A stretch of 64,000 bases of DNA from Perkinsus olseni. Lineage: Eukaryota; Perkinsozoa; Perkinsida; Perkinsidae. The DNA is taken from NCBI GenBank assembly GCA_013115135.1, contig JABANP010000122.1, positions 62,001 to 126,000 of the forward strand, in the 5' to 3' direction. This document shows, piece by piece, positions 1 to 11,066 of the stretch. Each line of letters begins with the position of its first letter. Position 1 is the stretch's first letter. Position numbers and translations under genes: made by a program. Under the pieces are notes generated by a model. That model searched no databases and had not been told where the DNA came from. It worked only from the letters and a program-made list of their open reading frames with translations.

Positions 1-258
1 TACGAGATGAGAGGTTGGGTCGTACGAGGGTTGTTATCAACTGAGGAGAGCTACAGCGGCGTTAGAAATACCTCAGCCGTCGTGGCCCTGCCCGGCATCC
101 CAACATGCCAAGTACAGTATGACAACCGAAAGTGAAAAGTGATATGAATGGAGATAGCCCATTGCCGAACTTCAAGCCTCGAGGAAGCACTGTGTCCAGT
201 ACAACACTGACAGCTTATTCGAAGTGCCGATATTCGATTTCCAACTGAGGGTCCCTAA

Positions 259-325
259 CTGAGCACATCAGCAAGAGTCTAGCTATGCCGGATACGGCGT
301 TGGACTATAAACTCACACACACAGG
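259..325. repeat. dispersed repeat R3, copy 1
   Basis: A segment beginning CTGAGCACATC and containing GCAAGAGTCTA recurs at 24345-24400 and 39050-39088. The copies share about 35-40 bp with few differences. The rest of 1-388 shows nothing recognisable; it lies downstream of the helicase gene. Confidence 0.7.
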
Positions 326-388
326 ATTAAAACCGGTCGTATTGATCTGCGTTGTCGGCTACGCAACACTGATAGCATTAATGAAACT

Positions 389-3300
389 TTACTTGCGCTT
401 ACCGGGCCGATACAGCGCGGGGGCTACGTCGACGAGCCACTGACTTTCTATCTGGCTGACGTGGATCATCTCGTAAGTGCCATTGTGAGCACCGGTATCG
501 ATACCGTGACTGTAGACGACGTAGTTGGGAGGCTTCTGGACGCCATAAAGCACACTCTGTTGGCCTATCATCAACCGCCGTTGACCGTCCAACAACGACA
601 CGTACTGACCGCTGCTGTTCACTTGTGCCGCAGCGTTGGCTGCAAAGGCACCGCAGATGCACCGACAGAGCGGCTCGATGTCCTCACCACAAGATTCGTC
701 AACCTTAGACTGTGCTTTGGCGGTGTCCGTACCGGAGTCGATGAGCACTTGGCAGAGCTGGCGCCGAACGACGCCGGCGATTTTCGCAGCTCGGGACATC
801 GAGCCAACGTGAACCATATGGCGATGAGCCCAGTCCGTGTCACCATCGACGGCCGTCTCGTTTTCCCGCCATTCTCGGTACACATTTATCATCGTCAGCA
901 TATCCCCTTCGTGGACCCCAAGAGAGCGCTTGCACGCCGCCAGACGCTCCCGAGTGCTTCTGCTGTGCGGCCTGGCCCAGATGGAGTCGATGCTCATCAG
1001 AGCCGCGAGTTGTATCGCTTCAAGTCGAGCAGCCATAGTCAACAGACAACAGCAGTAGTCGGGCTTGGGCGGGGCTCAGTGGGAGGAACTCAGCCGCGCG
1101 CTTGTCCGCGATGATACCATTGTCATCGATGAATCCCAAGACACGGAGCTCCTCGAGGGCAGCTTCCATGGCGCGCGCTGATGGCGGTGTGAGCCACTGT
1201 AGCGAACAGACGTTGCGAACACCGAGGGAGATGATCTGGAGTAACACCGACGAGAGGGACGGCGTCCGTGTTATCTCCGGAAGGGACTTATCAGGGAAGA
1301 TTCCGAGTGATGATTTGGGGAAAAGACGGTAACAAGTCCCCGGGCAAACTCGACCGGCACGGCCAGCGCGTTGTACTAGCTGTTCTTTGCTGCAGGGTGT
1401 TACCTAATAGAAAGACGATACTTCCGCTTCCCGCATAGCGGTCCTTACCAGAAGAGCGTGATGGTTGGGGACCACGGCGACCGCCTGCTTCACGAAGCCC
1501 GTGTCAACCACAAAGCCAATGTTAGGAATGGTCACGCCGCTCTCGGCCACGTTGGTGGAGTAGACTACTTTGCGGCTGCCTCGGGCGACTGGTTTGAGGG
1601 CCTCGAGTTGAAGACCGACTGGGAGGCCGGAATGGAGGGCGTAAGTGACCAGAGGACCACCGCCAGCAGGCCGACTGAAGAGGAAAGGCTCATACCAGAT
1701 TTCCAGCAACTCTCAGAGAGGAGCAGCGATCGTGTGGCAAACGCCGAGAAGAACCGCGGTGAAAACAGCCGCGGTAGGAAAAAGGCCCCGCATACGACTA
1801 CTGTGAACTGGTATGCAAGACGCCTTCCGATGGGCAGAGAGTCGCGGCTATTCTACCACGAACCGCTCGGTATGTAGAGGAGCATCCCGTCTACAAATAA
1901 CCATAACTATCATTTCAGAGTGGAATCCTATCACTATCATAGTGACACTATGCGGTTGATGTTAGCGCGACCTCGGTATCCAAGATTGTATCAGGGCTAG
2001 CATCAACGAGTCCTTTATACTCAACCATACACGACAGGCAGGTTTCGAAGTGTGCTAGAAAACGCTCTTCTTTGCCCCGAAAAAACCTCTACCGATTTCC
2101 TCGCCCATCGTCACGACAACTACAGAGCCACTAAACGCAGCTCCCGAAAGAGCGTAGCAGCCGCGAAGTTGCTACTTGTTATCGGTCATCCTCTCCTTCG
2201 TCAACTTCACCGCGGCATCGATCTCCTCTTGGCCAGTCAGAAACACTAGGATGTCGGCTCCGTAGGGCGGGACTGAGGGGCGACTGGGGGATGGCAGGTT
2301 TGCAAAGGGAAAAAGAGTCCTTCTAATTCACAGACCCTAGAGCGGGAACGTCTGCACTGTCCACATAATTAAGCTGTGCTCATTCTAGCTTCGCATAGTC
2401 AATTCCTGTTCTCTCCTCCACTTCTCATCTGCTCTATCGCGTGCACTATGAGCTCAGTCTACCTTCGCTGCGTTCTACGGGATAATGCACGTCTTCAAAA
2501 GGGAGTAAGACTGCTGCCTGCGTAGAGACTCAGAGGGCGCCCAATAGATACATCGCCAGACTCGGGATTGATTCTGGAGCCGCATATACGCGTGAAAATT
2601 AGTTCCATCGAGTTTGGAAGTCAGAATCAGTTCACTGGACACAGGGCAGAAGATACAACAAAGGCCGAGCCACATCAGTCGACGACGCGAAGAGACAGAT
2701 TAAAGCAACAGCATTTCTGCTGTACGAATGATCAGTAGACGTTCCAAAACCAGCAAAGAAGCCTACTTTCTTGAGACGTATGAATTCGCAACACCGTCTC
2801 GACCGCAGTCGCCACATAATTAGCGCAAGCCTCGGCAAGGTAGTGGGTGGCAACTGGATAACAACGTCCTTCCACCGACATCGTGACCACCTGAAGCCCC
2901 ACCAAACCGTGACAGCCGCCACTCTGAGATCGCCGCGCTCACCGTATCCAGCTCGCCTCCTTGGCCAACATCGGTGAGGTCGAGCACGGCGTCCCTGTCC
3001 GAGGGGATCTCGAAATCCCACTTGGATTTTCGTCGGGGTCGCTTCGCGTCGGGCCGGCCAGGACCATCTGCTTTCCTTGCCAAGATGCTTCGTGACGAAT
3101 TTCTGGACGCTGAGTGCATCTAGAGTAGCACTGGACATAATCAACCTAAAAAATGGGTGAAAAATTCCGGCGCGAATGATTATCCGAAATCTTACCTGAG
3201 TTTCGGCCGTTTTGGCATGATTCTGGTCACTAAAAGACTGAACAATAGATCCAGTTGTGTCGATCGCTCATGGAAGTCATCAAGCATGATGACACTATAC

Positions 3301-4223
3301 CTAAGTCGAGCGTAAGTCTTGGAATCCTCAAACTGGCAACGCCGCAATTTTCAAATTACGACGACGGAGCGAAGCTCGCCTCATCGAAGAGGCCGACCGA
3401 GAAGAGCGCGGAGAGAATCGGGAAAGACGGAACTTCGAAGCCTCCCACAGCTACTTCGCGCACTCGAGCCCAAATAATAGCAAGCCCGCCAGAGCCATGA
3501 TGACTGGGCTGTTGACTTACTGTGTGAAGAGGGGGTCAGCGAGCATGTAGGCAAGTGCCATACCATCCGTGACAACCATGATGCGATTACGAGCCTCGTC
3601 AACATTCCTCTCGAAGCGGATCTGCCAACCCACCACGCCGGGGGAGCCTGCGAACGGGGAGCAGCAGGACCTCAGCACGCAAGGCTGGTATGTAACACGC
3701 AAGCTCCACAGACAGAGGGCGGAGACCATCCCAGGGTATGGAGAGCCTCGATGGCTGACCCCCATTGCAGGAGCTGTACTTGGTCAGTCGCTAACCACTC
3801 TCTTCCGATCCGAGGCGTTGGGTATAAAATGGAACCGAATATGGAAATACTCCGTTCGTCTTCAGAAAAATGTGCTATCATCGCAAACTTGAATTCGGAA
3901 TGAGAAGAGAATGATTCTCGAAGTGGAGAGTTCCATGCGCACGGTGAGGGTGATGGTTCCGTTATTACCAATCTCCTGTTGCATTCTGGACGCCACCGAC
4001 ACGCAGGTGATACGACGCGGCACAACCTGAACGAACGGTCTAGACTGCCCTTAATATGAGTCCAAGCATAGGAGGCTACCAGTAAGACTTTATAGCCGTT
4101 CCTGGTGTATCCGCACTCGTCCAACCACTGTGGAATCTGAGTGCTCTTCCCACACCCTGTGGACCCCACCACGATAGATACACGGTGACGATAGATACCG
4201 TAGAGGAGCTCTGAGGAAATCAC
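389..4223 (-). CDS. DHX35-like DEAH-box RNA helicase (multi-exon, two apparent frameshifts)
   Basis: ATP-dependent RNA helicase of the DEAH/RHA family, closest by eye to DHX35, a helicase linked to spliceosomes. Motifs appear in order across about nine exons: motif I GSTGCGKST (about 4160), Ia PRRITCVSVA (4026-3969), Ib region VTDGMA (3648-3521), II DDFH instead of DEAH (3300-3196), III SAT (from 3145), IV FLTGQEEID (about 2230), V TNVAESGVTI (about 1550), VI QRAGRAGR (about 1350). The HA2 winged-helix part and the OB-fold end APALY follow, with a stop at 389. Splice sites such as GTAAGT and TTTTTAG fit these joins. The frame shifts by one base near 3085 and near 1025, where no intron fits. 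N-terminal exons upstream of 4223 are probably missing from this call; an open frame at 4475-4714 is a weak candidate. Confidence 0.8.
1931..1952. repeat. 22-bp inverted-octamer scar, T=TCACTATG
   Basis: Perfect T1-7 / rc(T) / T2-8 structure, in a helicase intron. Confidence 0.9.
3703..3815 (+). repeat. dispersed repeat R2, copy in helicase intron
   Basis: About 110 bp recurring at 59283-59396 (opposite strand) and, shorter, at 59682-59740. It contains the shared core GAGAGCCTCGATGGCTGACC. It sits inside the intron at about 3649-3968, between the helicase Ia and Ib exons, so it is probably a transposon fragment. Confidence 0.75.
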
Positions 4224-4239
4224 GAATATTACAGTACTC

Positions 4240-4465
4240 AGAAATCGATCAGCCGTTTCAGAAATGTGCAGAGGACTGTGCCAGTTTGATTATGCAAATA
4301 ACACTTTTCTCGTATCTAATTCATGTGATAGAGTTTGCTGATGATCTTTACCTCAAACTAAGGAGGAACCCGAACAGTGAACAAATTGAAATCGATCAAC
4401 CGTTTCGTAGAAAATACTACTGTAAAATATTACGGATCTCCAGAAATCGATCAGCCGTTTCAGAA
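4240..4465 (+). repeat. short direct repeats upstream of helicase
   Basis: A 24-bp unit starting AGAAATCGATCAGCCGTTTC occurs at 4240-4263 and 4442-4465, with a diverged copy at 4387-4406. The stretch 4224-5048 otherwise holds only short open frames of unclear meaning. Confidence 0.6.
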
Positions 4466-5048
4466 GAGTGCGAACTAGCGTATGAGGGAAAGTGCCGGAG
4501 CACCGACCAGCCTACCGTCCTTCTTGGCCCAGATTGGTAGTCGTGATCGGCCCCGTCCCCGCAAGCCTATGGATAGAGCCCCAGCTTCATCAGGGCTCGA
4601 AGACTCCAGGAGGAACGACCTAGAGGCCGCTGATGAGAGAGATCCTGGCGGGAGAAAGGACATCTTCAAAAGTCGACACTCTGAAAGAAGAAGTGTCCCG
4701 GCCTCTCGAAACACGATAATCGTCGGGAGAGCCTCCCCGGGACACCCCGACGAGACTATACTGCTGCTGTTCTCACCGAGAAAGACGGTCTGCGAGTTCC
4801 GACTCGTAAAAAAATTTATTAAAAAAAGAAATTGCCATCTCGTTTACGACTTGTTGCAAGGTTAAATTCATCATGGTATCTCAGAAGCGAGCCACCGCGA
4901 AGCGAATTTCATCCCGATGCAACGAGTCCACGTCGAAAGCCCTTCATCGCGAAACGCAATGCCCGGAGTGCATCGAAACTATTGGTACAGTGGATAAATG
5001 CATGACAAACAACCCCACGAACGAGGTTCGATCCCGTCATATGGCAAA

Positions 5049-8000
5049 TTATTCGGACATCTGCGTCAGCCTCACTCCCTCTTCTCTAGATTGGTTCGCT
5101 ATCTCCTTCCTCATAACCGGCAGTAGTAGAAACGCCGCCATCAGCAGCATACCTGGCATCACCCGACCGTCCACCGGGATGCCCTGGTTCAATCCCGGCA
5201 ATGAAAACCTTCTTTTACGTGTCCATGCTCCCACGCAAAGTTGCATCTCGGGGATCCTTCCCAGCCGAGATTTTTCAGGACTCTGTATCATCGTAGACTT
5301 TCTTCGAATTCTAACTTCGAAAAAAATCGAAAAAATAACATAATCAACACAATATTGTTGGATTTTTTCGTATCCTCCAAGGTTCGAACCCCACGAGGGT
5401 CCTTTCTCTCACCTGTAAATGCAACGAAGAGCCAGGCCCAACTAGAGCCGGTTGTGAGAACCGGTATCGCCAGCTGCGTCATCGCCGCGCCAATCGATGC
5501 CACACCATCGACCAAGCCGCTCACGGACGCTGTGACGTTCGCCTCTGCATCAGCCTGACTACCCAGATCGGCGCAAACTGCGGCCGAGATCAAATTGGCG
5601 GGGCCTCCGACCTGACGAGAGAGACGAAAACTGCGGACTTGCCGCCTTCGGACGTTAGTTCGATGACGCCAATCACGAAATGAAGTATCAATATTCCAAC
5701 TCTCGTTCTGTGAGCAGACGCAGACCAGGTATGTCACCCCAGAGGGATCAGACTGGGAACGGAGCACTCCGGCCTTAGTTGATAGCACTGATGCAACGCA
5801 ACACGTAAAGATGAGGGCAATGCTCATCACTGAACGCTGCAATATGCCCAGATAGCTCAAGGAGGAATATCGATCAGCAGATCGACTCGACCTGCCGATC
5901 GAGGGCACTCGTGGTCATTCCTGCCCATGGCGGCTTTCCACTACAATACATGACAGTAGTGGAGCGGTTGATGAGTGGTTCTCTGGTAGGAGACGATAGA
6001 TGTAGGCCTTAGCGAGCTGATCCCGAGCGTCGTGGGTCAAAGCAGGGAAGGCTTGCTGTACCATCTTCTTAACTTGCACCACAGTAGCATCGATATCGAT
6101 AACTTAATCGCAGTCGAGCAACCGAACTCGCTGAGATCCCTGCACTCGGAAAGTGCAGGAACTGTCCTTGGGGGGCATTTTCCCTAGGATGAACCGAGGC
6201 CGGGTGCCCTAGGAAGCAAGTTATGGAAGGCAAGAGTGTTCTTTTAAAGGGCAGCTGACTGCCGCCGAGACCTGATCCCTGATGGCTGATGCGCAATCAT
6301 GTAGCACCCACACCGTGGGAGAGTGTCCTCCCCTCAGTAACGATGGGCATGCCCTAGGCTGCCTTGCTAGGGCGTGCGAGTACTCGATCGCTCCGACGTC
6401 GGAGCCCCTTCCATCATGATTCCACAGCCGTAGATCGTTCCACCGAAATTTTCAGAACTTGGCATGGAAATCGAAATTTCCAGAATCAGCAGCATGCCCT
6501 CTCTTTAAACGGGCCGAAAAACACAGCTGTTTCCTACCGTCGTTCGACCTAATCCATCTCGGACACTCCGACAAAGATACTTACCAGCAAGCCAGCTATG
6601 AATATTATGATGGTGATTGGTACCGCAGATCTATACGTCGAGCTGAGCGCTAGAGTAGGGATGATGGCCAGGACCAGGAACGAGGTTATAACCTGACAAA
6701 AATCTCCAGCACTGCAGAAGTAACTGAACGCTCATTTCCAGAGCATCTGCCAGACATTAACAGAACACTGCCGCTCTCAGTTCATTGAACTGAACTGAGT
6801 TCAAACTGTCGATCCCTATGGAGCTGATACTTTGCAATTCCGAGACGGAGCAAAACCCACGCCCCTAGAACTTCTCGGCGAGAAGAGCCCAAATCGATCA
6901 TACAATCGATTTCCTGCCCCTCGCCCATTTGTCAACAATGGAGCCTGCGATGACTCCACCCAAGCACTGGCCTATATCGTAAAATACCGACAGACCATCA
7001 GCCCACCCTGGATCAAGCTTGCAAACCTGAACAGAAATATCATAGTGGCGCGGGCGCTTTTACGTAGGGCCAATCGAAATTCGACAAATAATGGCGATAA
7101 GCCACTTGCCTCGCTAAGGTAGAAGGGCAGCCAGAAGAACATGGCGTAGTTGACTCCTTTTGTACAAGCATAGACCACGGAGTACCGAGCGACGAATGGC
7201 AGCCGAAAAGCATGCCATATCTCCTTCAAGCCCCCCAGTACGGCTTCCAAGGTGGGGAGTTGAGCATCGGTCGTCACCTAACATTTTTATCACGTTTTCG
7301 CGGTATAACCGTTACTGTAACGACGTTACACATTGGCGGCCTACCGTTACAGTGTAACGGTAGAGCGCAAAGCTCCCATGCCTAAGGACGGGAGTTCAAT
7401 ACCATCATGGTTCCTTGCTCGGAGCAACTTGCTCCCATTTTCGAAGAACATTGAACTTGGACTATAATGTCGATAATATCGACCACGGATACTGAGTACG
7501 ACCTCGACGTCACAGCCTCAGAGTCCCTACTCCACAGCAGCATCGCTCCGTCCTTCGTTCCGGTGTAAAGACGTAAAAACAGGCGGCAGAGGATCCGAGT
7601 TCGATAGACTATTCCCATTGCTAGTTACATTTACCGAGGCTCTACGACTGACCCGCGCGTGCACAGCCGAACGACACTACCTGCGACCCTAGAGCTTGGA
7701 CGCCATTCACAGTTGGAGGAGAATCCTTCAGCTTGAGAGAATAATATGAGAATACTACCATCAGCAAGGAAGGGCCCAGGAAAACCAGCAACACCTGAAG
7801 AGAGGTCCATGAGCAACGCGGACTAGTAGATGTACGCCGGACTGATGTTCTTCCAGTTCATACTCATCCTATCGCTCCGCTGCAAAAATGTGCTGCCTGG
7901 TTAGGATACTCCGCGCGCGATTATTATTAATACAGACTGTATTATACAGTGGCGGGTATCAGAGTCTGATAATCAGACTATCACTGGCGCGGCTCGTCTA

Positions 8001-10601
8001 GAGCACATAACCAATTGTGATCGGTGTCATCGAACCAAGTCGGAACACTCTTGCCATAGTGACTCACAGACTGTGAGTCGACTGTGACAGACTCACTGAC
8101 AGACTAACGGACTGTGAGTCAAACACAAGTGGCCCCGATCCATGAATCCATGCGAGACACTTCAAGCAGCTTTTTGCACACGCCCAATCTCTGAACAACC
8201 CCCGAGAGCGAGCATAGTGAAAACCTCAGAATGAACTCACCACAGTATAAATTTCCTATACTACAATCACCGAACGTTCCATACTCGCAATCCAGTTCGC
8301 TCGACCATCCTCTCACACCGCGTTCCCTTCAACGGTTGAAGTTTAACCCCTACTACCCCCATCTGCTTCAAGGCTGCGTGCGCCCCGGCGATACCCAGTG
8401 CCAGGGCGGCCATGAGGGCTCCAACAATGTTACCAACGCTCGCATTGCTCGACCACAAGCCGAAGAGCATACCAGAATGTGCGGGATTGACCACCCCAAT
8501 CCGGTCGTCCACAACACTGGCGGTTTCAGAATCCTCAGAAGTCTCGTCCTCCTCGGAGCCTTCAATGAGATGATGGACGGGAGCAAGCCAGTTACCAACT
8601 AGCTTAACGCAGGCTGGCCAACACAAAGATTGAACCTGCACACCATAGCGCTCAGGGAAAGGTATTTCACATGCCATCACGTACTGTATGAACCGTCAAT
8701 TACACGAATTTACACATGAATTATGAAGTTATGCTTATCAAATCCACGATATAAGCCAGTTATCCTATAGTATAGGACCTATACGCAAGGACCCCCTCTG
8801 CTCAGAAATCCTGAGTCAGGATGAACGAAATGCAAGGGCTCCCGAGCGAAGCCATGAAAGCCGAATCACGGCCTATGCAACCCACGAAACACCCGCGATT
8901 ATAGTCATAACAGTCTAACATGCAGCAACATCCCAGTAACCAGTCGAGTTTGTTAACTTGCGAGAATGTACCCCGACTCCAAACGGCCCTGCAATTCAGT
9001 TAGAAATTACAATAAACCCGTACTTCGCAGGGAAGAAGGCCAGAGAGGCGGCAAACTCAAGTCGCAGACGAGCGCCTTGGTCTTTGAAGCCCCTCAAAGC
9101 GTAGTAAGCGAGCTCAGTAAGCCCATCGCCGATCTTCTCAGTTGCCACTGGGGCTGCCAATAAGTAGGCCACGATCCTCCTACGAACCAGTCCCATAGCA
9201 CAAATGGCTTGGAGCGTACGAAGTTGCACGGTGACCTTGTCGCAGTTCGCTGCAATAGGGCTGCAGCGCATACGGTATGCCATACCGAAGCAATGTTGGC
9301 GATCCATGAACACTGCTGTTATTCTGGCTTACATCTCTACGACCATAGCTCTGACGAAAGCCAGAAGTGAGTCCGGGAGTGATTCTTGTCGCCAAACCTA
9401 ACTCCTTTCAATGCAGAGCGAGCAGCCGCTCGAAACAGCGGTATCTGTGCCCCTCTACCATAGAGAAGTACGCTATGCGAGCTCCGACCAAAGCTTCACT
9501 CCTCCTCGTACTAGCTGCACTAGACTCAGCGATGGCAACCGACCTCGTATGGGTAGCAATCTCAGGATACCTCTTCAGCGAAGCTAAGATATCGCACTGC
9601 CTCTCCGCAGGTGGGAGTTCCCCCCTCTCGCAGCACGCCCCAGTGATTAAGACTCAGTCGCCTGGATAGTCCCTCTCCTCTCGTTTTGGATGAACATACG
9701 TTGAACGTATTACGTTCACAGGTTAACAAAGCAGGGCGCCGGGACATGGTGTTTTCAAACAGTTCCTGACGAAGTAAGTCCACGCAGCCGAAGGCTCCGG
9801 CGACAATCAAACGATTTCAGCTCCAAAGGGAAGCCAACCGGGGTCTTGAACGACCCAGAATCTGATGGGACCGTTGATGTGCCTATTTTTCCGAGTCGGA
9901 AATTCCGACTTCTGGGCCAGAAGTTCTGGCAGAATACGCGGTAGGAATGACCCCCAAAATTTATCACCATCACCGTCCTGTTTGCCCTCACTACCAGGCC
10001 ATTCAGTATCCAAATAGCAAACAGCACGACCTTGAACTCCCAGTCGGGTGGCGTCCGCATCACACAGAGCAGAGCAAATACCGTCTGTGCTATCGTGGTC
10101 AAGCCCAGCCCTATGGCAAGCACGGTCGAGGCCGAGAACACGTCCCCAAGGCGGCCAGCTAAGAGGAGCCCGGACGAGTATGCAATCATGAATAGTGTAT
10201 CCAAAGCGGCCAGCGTAGAGGTCGGGAAGGCACCTGGGCGTGCATCCTGGAGTGCCTGAGACCGATACATGCTCCCTAAAGTTTCTTGCACCGCTACGGG
10301 AAGCACAAACTCACTGGGATGACGAAAACGATTTTTCGGCGAAAAAGTTTCGCATAATTTTTCAGTCAGTCAACACGCGCACTCCAAACTCTGCCCAGCT
10401 CCGAGCCTATTCCGGTCAATCTGAACCCCGAACCCTACCAGGGAGGGCTTCCCTACCCTTTACTACCGCTTTTGAATTCGAAAAGGACTTCCTCGCGGCA
10501 TGCAGGGCCGTATAACTGCAGAATGTCACCAACAAGACTCTCAACCTTTCATGATGCAGCAAAGTGATGAGCCTCGCTCGGTCATGGGTATGATCTACCA
10601 T
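5049..10601 (-). CDS. SLC37-like sugar-phosphate exchanger (major facilitator, multi-exon)
   Basis: Major facilitator transporter resembling animal SLC37 proteins, which exchange sugar phosphates for phosphate across ER membranes. Seen in order: N-terminal FCSYTALHAARKSFSNSK (about 10520, cf. the YxxYHxxRK start of SLC37), a helix pair with AGRLGDVF and ILNGL (about 10250-9990), CWPACVKLVGNW joined across a large intron (about 8630), LFGLWSSNASVGNIVG (about 8480), an acidic loop EGSEEDETSEDSE, FFWLPFYLSEASG (about 7150), GGPANLISAAVCADLG (about 5600) and a last helix ending in KEIANQSREE, stop at 5049. The start ATG at 10601 gives a short N-terminus. The Lys/Arg-bearing loops are those expected of a phosphate-linked carrier; substrate and membrane are inferred. 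Exon borders are only partly resolved. Confidence 0.75.
6778..6804. repeat. inverted-octamer scar interrupted by 5 bp, T=CAGTTCAA
   Basis: T1-7 and rc(T) are perfect. T2-8 follows after a 5-bp AACTG duplication. Confidence 0.6.
7309..7330. repeat. 22-bp inverted-octamer scar (1 mismatch), T=TCGTTACA
   Basis: Only the first base of T1-7 differs. A separate 23-bp odd palindrome (11-bp arms) lies next to it at 7341-7363. Both are in non-coding parts of the SLC37-like gene. Confidence 0.7.
7929..7950. repeat. 22-bp inverted-octamer scar, T=AATACAGT
   Basis: Perfect structure within a non-coding part of the SLC37-like gene. Confidence 0.9.
8763..8784. repeat. 22-bp inverted-octamer scar, T=TCCTATAC
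   Basis: Perfect structure in the large SLC37-like intron. Confidence 0.9.
8996..9690 (-). other. coding-like sequence inside the large SLC37-like intron
   Basis: The intron between ILNGL (about 9990) and VQSLCWP (8637) is about 1.35 kb and carries two long open stretches on the same strand. One runs about 9640-9425 (includes ASLKRYPEIATHTRSVAI), the other 9313-8996 (includes LQAICAMGLVRRRIVAYLL). A plausible exon ending VRAMVVEM with donor GTAAGCC lies between them. The composition is helical and Leu/Ala rich, vaguely like organellar helical-repeat proteins, but I do not recognise a family. It could be a nested gene, a retained fragment of another gene, or chance. Confidence 0.35.
9696..9717. 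repeat. 22-bp inverted-octamer scar, T=ATACGTTC
   Basis: Perfect structure in the same large intron. Confidence 0.9.
9909..9930. repeat. 22-bp inverted-octamer scar, T=CTTCTGGC
   Basis: Perfect structure. A 17-bp odd palindrome ends immediately upstream. Confidence 0.9.
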
Positions 10602-10706
10602 CCGAACTAAGCGAAAGACCAGTGTCGCCCAGCACACACCAAGGCCATTCTGACCAGCACTGAACAGATAGGAGGAGGCCCAGTGAAGACGGAGTTATAC
10701 GCGTCC

Positions 10707-10728
10707 GACGGTACTACCGTCACGGTAG
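10707..10728. repeat. 22-bp inverted-octamer scar, T=GACGGTAG
   Basis: Perfect structure, about 100 bp upstream of the SLC37-like start codon. No gene is seen in 10602-11066. Confidence 0.9.
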
Positions 10729-10812
10729 ACACGGTCGATGCTGCAATAACGAGGAACACCGACCTGAAACCTTAGCCCTGCCGAGAGGCCTTCTATCAGC
10801 GGAAAACCAGTA

Positions 10813-10890
10813 CCGATAGAAGCTCTCCTTATACATCCTGCTGTACATGGTACAATCGCCACGTCCCTCAGCACAAAGGGCGCCGGCCGG
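10813..10890. repeat. dispersed repeat R1, copy 1
   Basis: About 78 bp, roughly 85% identical to 23953-24030. On the minus strand both copies read in one open frame with RDVAI and PCTA in common, so the repeat may come from a coding sequence. Confidence 0.65.
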
Positions 10891-11066
10891 AAGCCCCGTA
10901 CCATAGCTATGGCATCTACCCCGACAGCGCGCGAATGTGAGCTGGTCGAATTGTACAGGCAACTATACAACCAAACGCTTCCACGTCGACATGAACAATG
11001 GATAGATCCATGAACAACATAGGCATATTGATAATAGCGACCAGCGCGGAGCAGCCAACGACGCCC

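Noticed and set aside
5385..5400. GGTTCGAACCCC, a possible tRNA T-loop
   Set aside because: It sits inside the SLC37-like gene and no cloverleaf could be drawn around it.
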